64,000 bases of DNA from Notolepis coatsorum. Lineage: Eukaryota; Chordata; Actinopteri; Aulopiformes; Paralepididae. The notes beneath the pieces are model-generated. The model was given only the letters and a program-made list of their open reading frames with translations, made no database searches and was not told the DNA's origin. Shown piece by piece: positions 1 through 12,727 of the stretch; the first letter of the stretch is position 1, and every line of letters begins with the position of its first letter. The stretch covers positions 125,774,561 to 125,838,560 of the forward strand of contig OZ020588.1 in NCBI GenBank assembly GCA_963971535.1. Direction: 5' to 3'. A program made the position numbers and the translations under genes.

Positions 1-22
1 GGGGGGGGGGGGGTGATATCTG

Positions 23-624
23 CCACATATCCCCCCCCTTAGCGGACCACGTTCCCAGTGCTTCTCTCCTGGACAATGCATCCGCGTTCCCGTGTGCTGC
101 TCCCGACCTGTGGATGACGGAGAAGACAAAAGGCTGTAAGGATAGGAACCAGCGGGTGACCCTAGCGTTGGTGTCCTTGTTACGTGATAGCCACACGAGG
201 GGTGCATGGTCCGTGACTAGGGTGAAGCGCCGTCCCAACAGATAATATTTTAACTCCTCTAGGGCCCATTTTATCACCAAGCACTCCTTCTCAATCATGG
301 AGTAATTCTTCTCCCGGGGCAGTAGCTTGCGACTGATAAAAATCACTGGGTGTTCCTCACCTTCTCTCAGTTGTGATAGGACAGCACCAACCCCAGTCTC
401 CGATGCATCCGTCTGTACCAACAGAGGCTGGCTGAAGTCGGGGGTCACCAGCACTGGTTCCGAACAGTTTGTCCTTCAGCTCCTGAAAGGCCTTCTCCGT
501 CTCCTCGGTTCACAGGACCTTATCTTTGTTTGTTCTTTGTTAGGTCGGTCAGTGGTGCTGCTAGGGCAGAGAAGTTATGGACAAAACGTCGGTAATAGCT
601 GGCTAGGCCTATGAAGGTTCGTAC
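23..624 (-). pseudogene. RNase H and RT-thumb part of the Gmr1-like element
   Basis: Minus-strand translation near 624-530 gives the RT/RNase H connection typical of Ty3/gypsy elements (GLASYYRRFVHNFSALAAPL). Further left, around 300-150, the RNase H tail is readable (LVTDHAPLVWL-like, followed by an R-rich, ADAL-like end). It continues the RT part that ends at 3879; the LINE at 625-3878 lies between them. It is a fossil remnant. Confidence 0.7.
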
Positions 625-790
625 AACGACACGGTGGTGGTGGGGCTGATCTCGGACAACGACGAGAAGGCCTACCGGGAGGAGGTTGAGGTACTGGAAC
701 GCTGGTGCTCCTGAACAGCCTGCTCCTGAACATTGGTAAAACCAAGGAGCTGATCGTGGATTATAGGAGAGGACAGCAGGAGACACACAC

Positions 791-1754
<964 letters not shown>

Positions 1755-1854
1755 ACACACACACCACTGATGATAAACGGGGCTACCGTGGACAGGGTGA
1801 GCAGCTTCAAGTACCTGGGGGTCCACATCTCAGAGGATCTGACATGGTCAACAC

Positions 1855-3047
1855 CAGTGTTGGGCAAGTTACTTTTAAAAAGTAACTAGTTACAGTTACT
1901 AGTTACTTCTTCCAAAAAGTTACTAAATTACTTACTCAGTTGCAAATTATAAAAGTAACTAGTTACTTCAGAAAGTAACTATTGCGTTACTTTCAATATA
2001 TATATATTTTTTTACATAAACAACATACACAAATCTAAACTATTTTAATGTTGCTGTGGGACAAAGTGAGACTAGCCTCCAATCAAATGCCATGTATGTA
2101 GATATTATAATTACTATGTTTATATATTAATGGATCATACAAATACAATAGATGTTTTGGAACTTTTGATATGTATTGCCCCTCAACAGGCCACAACTGG
2201 GCAACATTAAATTATGCTTGTTAAGCACTATACCAAAAATAACAAATATATACTGATTGATTGAACATTTTAATTAACAGATTGCAGAATGGGTACAATA
2301 CAGTATGGCTCAATACACACAATTGTTAAGGGGATGCAGATCAGAGAAAGACGTTCGTCTTGTTTACATCAGGGTCCCCCATTTTCAATTCATGACATAC
2401 ACAACATACAGATATAAGAATCTAATCGAATCATTCTAAACCAATCTAATCATGACATTTAAGACAGGCATGACATACAGATATATATCTCTGCGCACCA
2501 GACTGTGCTATTAAACCAGGAAGTGCAGCACTATGTTGAGCCCATAGATATATATCTATGGTTGAGCCTGTCAGCAGTAGAGCCACTACTGCCCTGCGCT
2601 GCAACACAAGAGTGAACCGCTGTCTCACGCTGACTGCTCGCTTATTATGTTGTTCCGTTGGATTCGTTTTAGATTATTTGTACTGTACACTACACAGACC
2701 CGCGGTCTCCGCTGACTGAATCGCTTGTGTTGTGGCTCAGACTCTCGATGCGTTAGACCCGCCCACCTCTACCTTTGATTGGCTTACCATGACATTTTAC
2801 TCAGCCTCAGCCAATCGTCAGCATGTATGCTTGGCTCGCGCACTGCCCACTAAACAAGGAAGAACATATTATTGCCTCTCGGCGCAGAGATCTGTCTGAT
2901 GAAAGAAACAGGTTCATTCATAGTAACGCACCGAATTTTTTTGCAGTAACGCTAACAGCGTTATTAAGATTGGAAGAGTAATCGTTACTGAAAAAACGTA
3001 TGCCGTTAGTAACGCCATTACTTATAGCGCCGTTATTCCCATCACTG
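1855..3047 (+). mobile_element. Non-autonomous hAT element with perfect 8-bp TSD
   Basis: It starts CAGTGTTGGGCAAGTTAC and ends with the inverse of CAGTGATGGGAATAACG. The flanks are GTCAACAC at 1847-1854 and again at 3048-3055, a perfect 8-bp target duplication. The sub-terminal GTAACTAGTTAC repeats are typical of this abundant fish hAT group. There is no transposase frame. A minus-strand LINE tail lies inside (about 2253-2456). Confidence 0.9.
2253..2456 (-). mobile_element. LINE family D 3'-end fragment
   Basis: The minus-strand reading matches the 3' tails at 9165-9378, 24590-24793 and 41820-41975: a GGGACCCTGATGTAAACAAG-type block, then CTGCATCCCCTTAACAAT and CCATTCTGCAATCTGTTAAT. Only the last 200 bp were copied. 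It lies within the hAT element at 1855-3047. Confidence 0.8.
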
Positions 3048-3169
3048 GTCAACACACATAGACACAGTCGTAAAAAAGGCAGCGCCTCTACCACCTGAGA
3101 CAGTTAAGGAAGTTCAGAGTATCGGGGAAGATACTCCAGTCCTTCTACTCCGGAGCTGTAGAGAGCATC

Positions 3170-3457
3170 TTGACTGGAAACATCACTGCCTGGTATGGAA
3201 ACAGCACGGCACAGGACAAGAAGGCCCTACAGAGAGTGGTGCGCTCAGCCGAGCGTACCACGGGTATTGCACTACCTCCCCTGCAGGTTCTATACAACAA
3301 GAGGTGCAAATCCAGAGCCTGCAGAATAATGAAAGACCCCCATCTGTTCCAGCTGCTGAGGTCAGGCAGACGCCTGCGAACCCCAGCTACTAGGACAGAG
3401 AGGCTTCGGCTCAGCTTCTTCCCCCAGGCCATCAGAGCCCTGAACAATGAACAATGA
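3170..3457 (+). pseudogene. C-terminal end of the LINE family A1 ORF2
   Basis: Open frame of 95 residues: it opens with MTGNITAWYGNSTAQDKKAL, then QRVVRSAERTTGI, YNKRCKSRACRIMKD and LRSGRRL, and ends at FFPQAIRALNNEQ. It matches the C-terminus of the fuller related LINE at 58910-60304 ([14 protein letters not shown] and [12 protein letters not shown]). It ends before the 3' UTR at about 3460-3878, which holds AATAAA near 3854. Confidence 0.75.
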
Positions 3458-3878
3458 GTGCCACAGAGCACTGAACTTTCCACACACAAGCACACATGAG
3501 CACACACACGACACGCACGCTGTGCACGCTCGCACACTAGCAGCCACTTTAACATGAGCAGGCACACACTCATGCCGCACACGCCCACACTTATGGCCAA
3601 AAGGAAAGGTCACTTTAAAAATAGCATAGCAACAGTAACAGTGAATTGCACTACCAAAGGATCTAGCATGTCCTACATGCTATGTAAATAACTATGTACA
3701 GATACCGAGATGTCCCGCCATGTTACCTGCTTGTTACCTGTTTATTGCACAATGTTGTTTTTTATTGGATTCTATTATATGTTGTACCACTGTATTGCAC
3801 ATTGTTGCGGGCAATACCACCCGCATTTCATTGTATACTTGTATGCCGTGACAAATAAAACTCTTGACTTGACTTGAC

Positions 3879-4500
3879 CTGCTTTTTGGTTTGGGAGCGG
3901 GGCCAGGTCCGGATGGCCTCGACCTTGCCTGCTTGGGGTCTTATACACACTCTCCCGATGGTGTACCTCAAGTAGTCAGCGTCCTGTAGGCCCAGGTGAC
4001 ATTTCTTCAGGTTAGCGGTGAGCCCCGCCCCTCTCAAAGCCTGTAGAACAGCCGTGAACTGGCTAGATGAGTTCCCCACTCCTCGCCATGAATAATGATG
4101 TCGTCGATGTAGGCGCTGCATACTCTCGGTGGGGTCGGAGGATCTGGTCCATCAGCCTCTGAAATGTGGCCGGAGCGCCATGTAGATCGAAAGGGAGGAC
4201 AACATAGTGGAACAACCCATCTGGGGTGGCAAACGCTGTTTTCTCCCTATCTTCTGGTGCCATGGGAACCTGCCAGTAACCTTTAGTGAGGTCTAGTGTG
4301 GTGATATATCTTGCTTTACCTAGCCTTTCAATAAGTTTGTCTACTCTCGGCATAGGGTAGGCGTCGAACTTAGAGATGACGTTTAACTGCCGGAAGTCAT
4401 TGCAAAACCTTGGGGTTCCGTCTGGTTTAGGGACTAGGACGATGGGGCTACACCATCCACTATTGGACTCGACAATAACCCCCGCCTACAACATGTCTTG
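3879..4500 (-). pseudogene. Reverse transcriptase part of the Gmr1-like element
   Basis: Minus-strand translation shows Ty3/gypsy RT blocks: a PRVDKLIERLGKARYITTLD stretch with the catalytic-pocket start TTLDLTKGYWQVP, then FATPDGLFHYVVLPF and GAPATFQRLMD, and further on the KKCHLGL region after the active-site block. RT lies downstream of integrase in the element's own direction, the diagnostic Gmr1-like order. The domain is degraded. Confidence 0.75.
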
Positions 4501-6300
4501 CACTTCTTTTCTTACTGTTTCTCTTCTGGCCTCCGGGAGGCGGTAGGGATGCAGTTTCACCTTCTTCCCTATGATAGTAGGGATGTGGCGGTGGGTTACC
4601 TTGGTTATCCCTGGTTCCGTGGAGAACACACTAGCTCCCATAGGTCGTTCTTCTGGGGCATGCTGAGTTGGTCTCCCATGGGTACTTCCAGCGGTTGGGT
4701 CTGGCCTGGTATCTGTGGGGGGGGGGTGAATAGAATAGAAAGAGTACACATGGTAAATCTTCACCGGCGGCCGCCTCCCTGGCTGTTGTACTCTGTAATT
4801 CACCGGACCCACTTTTTCCATAACTTCATAGTTATGCCACTTGGCTAGAAATTTACATTCTGATGTGGGGGCCAACACCAACACTCTATCCCCTGACTGG
4901 AATTATCTTGGTTGCGTGCCCCGGTTATAGACCCTGGCTTGGGCCTGCTGCGCTTTGGTCATGTGGTCTCTCACCAGGGGCCACAAGGTGGCCATCCTCT
5001 CCTGGATCTCCTCCACATGATCCACCAAACTCTGGTGCGGTGACGGCTGGTGTTCCCAGGCCTCTTTGGCTATATCCAGCATTCCTCTCTGTCTTCTCCC
5101 GTACAAAAATTCAAAGGGGGAGAAACCTGTGGAGGCCTGGGGAACTTCCCTGATCGAAAACATCAGGTACGGGAGAAGCTGATCCCAGTTCCTCCCGTCG
5201 GCTTCCATCACTTTTTTTTAGCATACTCATGAGGGTATGGTTAAACCTCTCAACTAGCCCATCAGTTTGGGGATGATAGACTGACGTGCGCAGATGGGTG
5301 ATTTTCAGTAATCCGGCTAAATCCTTCATTATTTTTGACATAAATGGTGTGCCTTGGTCTGTCAGAATTTCATCCGGGATTCCCACCCTTGTAATCAGTA
5401 GCATAATCTCCCTGGCTATACCTTTTGAGGCCAAGGTGCAGAGAGGGATGGCCTCTGGGTACCGGGTGGCATAGTCCATGATCACCAGGATGTACTGTTG
5501 GCCCCTGGCGCTGCAGGGTAGGGGCCCCACAAGGTCCATCCCAATCCTGCTGAAGGGAACAGAGATGATAGGCAGTGAGATCCAGGGGTTACGTACAGTG
5601 GGTCATGGAGCAACCATCTGACACTCGGGGCAAGAGCGACAATAGTCCTCCACCGGTCTTTTCATTCCCGGCCAGGAAAATCTGGCCTTAATTCTATCTA
5701 GGGTCTTCTCGACCCCCAAATGGGACCCTAGCAAGTGTGAGTGGGCTAGGCGCAGCACCGTATTTATATGTGGTCGGGGAACCAACAACAGCTCTAAAAT
5801 GTACTCCCCTTTCTTTACCACTTGGTACAACAAAGTGTTCTTGATAGAAAAATATGAAAACGTTAATTCTCCTACCACATCCATATTTTTACCGTCGACC
5901 ACGGCTACATGAAGTAGTACTGGGGCCAGGTTCTCATCCTCCAGCTGGGCGGTGCCGAACTGTCCCGTCAGTTGTGGTGGTAAGGGTGGGGTGTCATCGG
6001 ATGGGTTGCCGGGGAACAGATCTCCCCAGACAGGTTTGTCCTCGTTGTGGAGAGATGAAACCTCACCTCCGCTGTTGACCGGTGGACCGCTGTCCTCTGC
6101 TGGGCCGGCGGTGGGTCCCCCCTCGTCGTTGTCCTCGCTGACTAGGCTGGAGTTTTCCTCTGGTAGGGGGTCGGTAGAAGCCTGGGGGTCCACCTTGTGT
6201 AGACCGCACATCCGGGTCCTTCGTGTCCGGGCTCTGGTCGACGTGGTGGTGGACACTGTTCTGGGGGGCCAGTGTCTTTCGTTCGCCAAACTCTCCCATA
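4500..6300 (-). pseudogene. Integrase part of the Gmr1-like element (upstream of RT)
   Basis: Minus-strand translation gives, in order, an HHCC zinc-binding segment (HSHLLGSHLGVEKTLDRI, then FSWPG and CRSCPECQM), the integrase core with MDLVGPLPCSARGQQYILVI and MDYATRYPEA, LTDQGTPFMS and YHPQTDGLVERFN (the D, D and E positions of the DD35E triad), and a C-terminal stretch with FEFLYGRRQRG. A linker of about 400 bp then leads into RT. Family knowledge: integrase inserts the cDNA into the genome. This copy is a fossil. Confidence 0.8.
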
Positions 6301-6389
6301 GTGGTCAGAACAATGCACAGTCAGTTCCGATTAGTACTGCCACCGGGAGGTTTTCGACTGCCCCCATGGTCGTCATACTTTTCCCCCGG

Positions 6390-6570
6390 GTGAAGGTTAG
6401 TTCGATGGTGGCGTCGGATATTGTCTAGTCTCCCCATGTACACAGATGATTCCCACTGTTTTTTCCAGGAGGGGACCATCCACCAACTCTGGTTTTACCA
6501 GTGTCAGTGAGCTCCCTGAGTCTAACAATGCCATCGCATCATGATTATTAGCTCTTACTGGAGTGCCTGT
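6390..6570 (-). pseudogene. Aspartic protease part of the Gmr1-like element
   Basis: Minus-strand translation includes AMALLDSGSSLTLVKPELV, the D-S/T-G active-site motif of a retropepsin, directly before the integrase region and directly after the LINE insertion at 6571-7430. In the family this protease cuts the Gag-Pol polyprotein. It is a fossil remnant. Confidence 0.7.
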
Positions 6571-7430
6571 GGTCAACACACATAGACACAGTAGTAAAGA
6601 AGGCAAAACAGCGCCTCTACCACCTGAGACAGTTAAGGAAGTTCAGAGTATCGGGGAAGATACTCCAGTCCTTCTACTCAGGAGCTGTAGAGAGCATCCT
6701 GACCGGAAACATCTCTGCCTGGTATGGAAACAGCACGGCACAGGACAAGAAGGCCCTACAGAGAGTGGTGCGCTCAGCCGAGCGTACCACGGGTATTGCA
6801 CTACCCCCCCTGCAGGTTCTATACAACAAGAGGTGCAAATCCAGAGCCTGCAGGATAATGAAAGACCCTCACCACCCCAATAACAGCCTGTTTCAGCTGC
6901 TGAGGTCAGGCAGACGCCTGCAAACCCCAGCTACTAGGACAGAGCGGCTTAGGCTCAGCTTCTTCCCCCAGGCCATCAGAGCCATGAACAATGAACATTG
7001 AGTGCTCAGAACATTGAACTATCCACACACAAGCACACATGAACACACACACGACATGCACGCTGTGCACGCTCACACACGAGCAGCCACTTAACACTTT
7101 AACATGTGCGGGCACACACTCATGTCGCACACACGCACACTTATGGCCAAAAGGAAAGGACACTTTAAATTAGAATAACAGGAACACTGTATTGCACTAC
7201 CAAAGCTAACTAGCATGTCCCATATGCTATGTAAATAAATATGTACAGATACCGATATGTCACTCCATGTTACCTGTTACCTGTTTACTGCACAATGTTG
7301 TCTTTTCATTTTTTGATTCTATTATATGTTGTACCACTGTATTGCACATCGTTGCGGGCAAGAAGACCACCCGCATTTCATTGTATACCTGTATGCCGTG
7401 ACAATTAAAACTCTTGACTTGACTTGACTT
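6571..7430 (+). mobile_element. 5'-truncated LINE (family A1), copy 2
   Basis: It sits between the protease and gag parts of the Gmr1-like element. It starts at GGTCAACACACATAGAC and carries the ORF2 C-terminus (VVRSAERTTGIALPPLQ at about 6765, ending AIRAMNNEH at 7001) and a 3' UTR ending in TTGAC repeats. Over its length it closely matches copy 1 (3048-3878). No clear target duplication is seen. The 5' edge falls exactly where the hAT element interrupts copy 1. Confidence 0.8.
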
Positions 7431-8200
7431 GATGCAGTTGCGTCCTCCGCCCAACAGGCGGTCGCAAGCGCACACGGTCGGGACAGATGTCAATCAGCCG
7501 TTTTCGTCAGCCGGTTGCTGCTTGAAACACCTCCATTGACTCTACGACCTTGTCGAAACATGTGGGCTTCGTTTGGCTGATGGCCTTTCGTGCGCATAAA
7601 TATCTGTCCATTGTCATACGTTCGATTGGTGAAATGTTCCGGGGCCAGTTGTTTGCTAGCCGTAACAAATCATGTTGCTGTTCTCTGGGGGACAAGTTCT
7701 CGTCATATGCCCAATCATGATACCGCTGGGCTCGAGTAAGAAATGTAATTCCCGAATGTTGCAGTATTTCTGTTTTCAGAATTGCATACGTTTTATCCGC
7801 CAGCGGGGCGGTGTCATGATATGCCGTCTGGGCTATACCGGACATAAATGGTGCTAACAAACTAACCCACTGTTCTTTTGGCCAGTTCTCACGTTCAGCG
7901 GTGCGTTCAAACGCTGATAGGTACGACTCAATGTCGTCCTCGCTGTTTAGCTTGACCAGAAAATGTGCGGGTTAACGTTGTTCCTCTGCCTCTCCTCGCT
8001 GCGAGCCTCTGTACGATGAAATGAAACGAGCGCTTCCTGTCTCCATTTCTTCGCCATTGCTCTCGCTCAAAATCTCGTCATGGCGTGCACAAGCTTCTTG
8101 CATCGCTTCCTCATGATGTTTCCACTCCATCCGTTGTTGCGACTCGCTGTATTTAGTCCACTCCAGGAACAATGCTTTAACAACGACTGGATTCGCCATT
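7431..8200 (-). pseudogene. Gag region with SCAN/capsid-like segment, Gmr1-like element
   Basis: A minus-strand start near 8198 gives MANPVVVKALFLEWTKYSES and a charged coiled stretch. Further on (about 7860-7510) is a helical capsid-like segment with YAILKTEILQHSGIT and RLANNWPRNISPIERMTMDR. Published work derives the SCAN domain from the capsid of Gmr1-like gag, and this segment has that look (helices plus an RxxxxNNWxxP-like block). The region is broken. The assignment to this element rests on position and strand, between the LTR and the protease. Confidence 0.6.
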
Positions 8201-9164
8201 GCACCTGTGTTTTTGTTTGATTTTTTTTTGTTTTTGAACCAAAGAACGCTGCCGGCATCCACACAAGAGCAATATCAATCAATACGAATATTTATTGAAT
8301 AAGGGCAGAATTCAGTTCGATAGGCAAGAGAATGGTTGTAATACAGTCCGATGGTCAAAAACACAAAACTCTCGTACAAAAAAAGGGATTGTTCAATACT
8401 CAGGGTAGTCGTCCGGTCCAGGGTCAGTACACATGAGGATTTCTCAGCCAGTCTAGGGTCCAGGATAATGGAAAGATTATTTTCTACACGGTTGGACAGT
8501 TTCATTGATAAACACACATTACTTATAGACAGTCAATGTGGATTTAGATCGAATCATTCAATGTCATTGGCACTAATGGACCTAGTAGAAGAACTAACGA
8601 GCAAAATTGATAATAAGAAGTTTGCAATAGGGGTCTTCATAGATCTTAAGAAGGCTTTTGACACCTCATGATCATGATATTCTGCTACTAAAATTGGAAA
8701 GGTATGGGATCAGAGGAGTAGGGCCATAGGCGGTGGGTATATAAGGCCAGGCTAGGCTATGCCTACCCAAACCGGCAGCCAGTGGCGGCCGGTGGGTACT
8801 TCGCCACTAGGGGCGCTATACCAAATATTTTGCAAAGTACAGTACAGTACTGTACCACGCAAGACTCATGGCAAGACGTGAGCGATTCGACTCACGCTCA
8901 CGGCAATGAATCGGCTCTTATGAACGAGTCGCTCAGCTGTTACTACAACAACACACAACCAGTCAAATAAAGTATAGTCTAGACTCTAATTCACAACTTG
9001 AAACACAATATAAATAGAAAAGTTAGAAACAAAACTCGCCCGTCTCCAAACACAGGCAGATCTCTCCCTCTCTCCTTCTCTCTCTCACACACAGCGCGAC
9101 GTGGAATCGATTCGTTACACAATCAGACCTATTATATACCAAGAATAACTTCAGTATGAGTACA

Positions 9165-9378
9165 GGGCTGTACACATATTTTGCATATTGTTAAACGAGC
9201 CAAGGCTAGCTATTAAACTATCGATATGAATCGAAAATCTGGGACCCTGATGTAAACAAGACAAACGTCTTTCTCTGGTCTGCATCCCCTTAACAATTGT
9301 GTGTATTGAGCCGTACTGTATTGTACCCATTCTGCAATCTGTTAATAAAGTTCTCATTCATTCATTCATTCATTCAAA
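9165..9378 (+). mobile_element. LINE family D 3'-end fragment
   Basis: Same tail as at 24590-24793: GGGACCCTGATGTAAACAAG, CTGCATCCCCTTAACAAT, then CAATCTGTTAATAAAGTT and TCATTCATTC repeats. It is a 5'-truncated insertion within the hAT element at 8780-10621, the deepest layer of the nest. Confidence 0.85.
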
Positions 9379-9638
9379 CATAGACGATATTGAACAAGCC
9401 ATAATCCACGTATTTTCAATCCGAGAGAGCTGCAGTAGTTAAATCAATGAGCCATCGACATAGTCAGTGTGGTAAGTAACGTTATTATTGCATCCAAGAT
9501 TGATACACGGCTGGCTAGGCAGTTGGTAGTCATAGTCTTGTGTTATAAAATAAATAAACAATCAGCAATGTCTCGCTTCATGAATGGCCAGCAGTAGTAC
9601 TGCTCCTAAAAAAAAACGATTTACAAACGTTAACGTTA

Positions 9639-9762
<124 letters not shown>

Positions 9763-10784
9763 CACTGTTTAGTTGAAACGTCCAGGGCAGGAGAGCTTGA
9801 TAAACGTGTATAATCCGCCATATAGCTTGTTAGCCAAGTGTTAGCTGAGCTCGTTAGCACAACACTCAACAAGTACATTCCTTTGTCCATTTCCGCTCGA
9901 ACAGACTGCAAACTACCTGGCGTTCTATCGCCATGCTCTAAGACAAACTCTAACCTTAACCAACTTTGAAAGAGTGCCTAAGCTTAACAGTCTAAAGAAC
10001 TTGCAGTCACGGCACGGCGCACGCTCTAAGACAAACAACCTAGCCCAACCTAGGAACCAAGCTAGAAGCTAGAATTGGAACATTAGAAATTGGATTCGGC
10101 CAATCAGAGATCGTCTCTGTGAAATTCTGCCATGGAAAAAAATACTGGCGTCGGCCAATCAGAGAGCGTCTCCGCGAAATGCGGCTATGGAAATTCTTCA
10201 CGGAAGTTCACGCTGCTGCCTAGACCGCTTCAAATTGCGCTCAGATTCCAACATAATAGTCATATTTCAACGCACAACGCCGTATGCACTGATTGGCTGT
10301 GACGGAGACAGCGATCAAACTGTGACGCGCACTCAGAGCGCTATCGCTTCTAGCCCGAAATACGAAAAAATTAAAAAAAACGTCACTTCCTGCTCATGAA
10401 AACGATGTTTTTTTTATTTAGATAATAACGTTATATTGTGCATTGGAAATACAAACATACTTAAAATGAGTAAATATTATTCATTTTAAACATGTTTATA
10501 TTATTTATAGGGCTATAAAACACAAAAACGAAAACGTTTTATTGTCTTCTTCTCTGATTTAACAGCAGCTGGCCAGCAGGTGGGTCGGCGCCCTAGCGCC
10601 CCCAGTGGCGAGCCGCCACTGCCGGCAGCCCCAGTCTGCGCATTATTATAGGCAGCCTAGGCTACGATATTGTATGTGTGTGGGCTGCTGCAGCCCGGTG
10701 GTGAGAATACGCAAGGGTCGGCCAACCAAGGTGTCAATGGCAGTAGGTGTGGTGGCCGTTTAACATTCCAGACTGCAGGCAGTA

Positions 10785-11005
10785 AACAATCACGCTGCAT
10801 CATCAAACTAACCGATGCCAGTCTGGTCTTCAAAATTCTCCATGGTCTAGCCCCACCCCCACTTTCCGATTTTTTCACCTCCAGGTTCACCAGAACTGTT
10901 GTACCGGGTGACTTGGCTGTTCCATTAAGGACAAGTACATTTAGCAAATCAGCCCTCTCCGTGAGAGCTGCCAAGACCTGGAACTCCATTCCAAGTTACA
11001 TGCCG
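10785..11005 (+). pseudogene. LINE ORF2 C-terminal fragment
   Basis: The frame reads CIIKLTDASLVFKILHGLAP, PPLSDFFTSRFTR, RTSTFSKSALSVRAAKTWN and SIP, the usual C-terminal stretch of CR1/L2-group LINE proteins (HGLAPPPL, then S-x-FSVRAAKxWNSIP). It is only a fragment, and the family cannot be named. It lies between the hAT-N right end and the hAT transposase remnant. Confidence 0.6.
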
Positions 11006-11139
11006 CCTGGGCATAACACCGGATCACCTGAGGCCAAGGGCTTGCTCTACGAGGGCATGATGAGACTGAGTCAGAGTTAATCAAACCGTGGACACTTTTT
11101 AGATCTACTATGTACATTGTTTTCAAAGCATGATGAGAT

Positions 11140-11345
11140 CCAAATTACAGAAAACGTTTCCTTCATTGCCGTCGGCACCGCAAATTGTGAACGGTCTTTC
11201 CCAATGAGGCGCATCCGAAACTGGCTAAGAACAACAATATGCGCCAGGAGAGACAGTCAACTCTGAGTCCGCTTCACATTGAAAGTGATCTCACAGACAA
11301 ACTTAAAGCAGAAAAGATCATTGATGCGGGAAACGTCGCATTTTT
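11140..11345 (+). pseudogene. hAT transposase C-terminal fragment
   Basis: Translated pieces give ENVSFIAVGTANCERSF, then MRRIRNWLRTT, then a shifted stretch around ESDLTDKLKAEKI. Family knowledge: the A-x-x-ERSFS-x-(M/L)-(R/K)-R-I-K block is the hAT dimerisation/catalytic-end signature, where the invariant E lies. Frame changes inside the block show it is dead. It resembles the ZMYM1-like hAT proteins of fish. Confidence 0.6.
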
Positions 11346-12282
11346 ATTTTGTTGCATTAAGGTAAGACAATGGTTAATCATATTGGATGCCTTCATTTGA
11401 ACAATTAATTTGTACTATATGAAATGAGTGGGGCTCGCTGTAGTGGCCTAGTTTATTGTATGAAATCAGAACCTGGACAGCACCGTTCGCGTTCACCGTT
11501 TGCGTGCAAGCAAAAAAGAAAAAGGAAACATTTTAAAAACCAGCTTAAAAAATACACATTAGAGAAATATGGAATTGAGTAATGCGGATAAACAAAGTAA
11601 TGTTATATTGTGTTATGTAGTGTGGTATTGTATTTACTGCTGTCAAGTGACTTGAGTTTTTTCTTTTTGTACTATAAGTCAAAGTATAGTATATAATGTA
11701 TTATGCAAAATTATGTTAAATCAAGTAAAATTTAATGGAAGAAAAAAATATGTAAGGGGGTATGGATCAATAAGCTTAGCTTCCCTCTACTCCTTTTTGA
11801 ACATGTCAACAAACTAACTACATTGCTCTTGACTTTTTGCTTAATTTCTTTTTCATTATGATTGTTATGTATGACGGAGCTTGATATTGTGATTTGTTTG
11901 GAGGATTATGGAGAATGCATGTTCAAAAATAAACTTTTTCATTAATGAATTCATTCATTCGGTACACAATGAACACCTTCTCGCCTTCACCTCTCCTCTC
12001 ACTACCTTACACAACTCTGAATATCTCAATCTCTCTCTCTCTATGTCACAACTCCATCCTTACCTCCACTGAACTTACTCCTGACTAACCTGTCTTTGTA
12101 GAGTGTGTCTGGGGTGTGTGCATGTGAGATGTGGGTGAATTAATGATGCACAGGTGTTCTATCAGTACTAATCAGCTACCTAAGTGTGTCTACTCCTTCC
12201 GTGGCAATAATATCTCCCATCCTTTACATGAGAGGGGGGGGGGTGATATCTGCCACACAATATATAATATAACCCTACACGC

Positions 12283-12704
12283 TGTTACGATTCTGGTTCC
12301 TGACTACGGTCGGGAACCACCCACCTTCTCTGTCATCTGTCACCTGACTGCTGTCACTTGTTTTTCCCTGTCATTTAGTGCTGTCACTTAGGGGTTGGCG
12401 TCTGATTGGCTGTCACGGGGGTGTGTGTGGAATGTTGCTATTTGGTGGCTATTTAACATTCCTTTCCTCTGCTTGTCATTCGTCACGTCTTCACTATAGG
12501 CGTTCGGAGATAATGCAGCCGGTTCCAGTTCTGGACCACCACTAAGCTCCATTATCTATTCTCTCGTTCCTTTGCCTTTGGCATAGTATCCTAGTATTAC
12601 TCTTTGTGTTCTTTACTATTAAAGTCGAACCTGTTCAAGAGTATACCTTCTCCGTCTCTGTGATTGCCTACAACAATTGGAACTCACCTACCTCCATCCT
12701 GACA
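12283..12704 (+). repeat. 5' LTR of the Sushi-type element
   Basis: 422 bp, TG...CA. It contains a TATTTAA box about 32 bp before a GTCA-GTCTTC-type start region, and ATTAAAG-type polyadenylation-like sequence further down. It is the partner of 16938-17359. Confidence 0.92.
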
Positions 12705-12715
12705 GAAGACCTGAC
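12705..12715 (+). promoter_or_regulatory. Primer-binding site, likely self-priming
   Basis: The 11 bases right after the LTR, GAAGACCTGAC, are the reverse complement of GTCAGGTCTTC in the LTR (17137-17147 in the 3' copy), which lies about 32 bp past a TATTTAA box and so where transcripts should start. Tf1/Sushi elements are known to prime from the first 11 bases of their own RNA. No tRNA match was seen. Confidence 0.7.
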
Positions 12716-12727
12716 CATCAGAGTTCC

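Noticed and set aside
3145-3613. Minus-strand frames opposite the LINE A1 C-terminus
   Set aside because: Shadows of the plus-strand LINE frame and of CA-rich 3' UTR.
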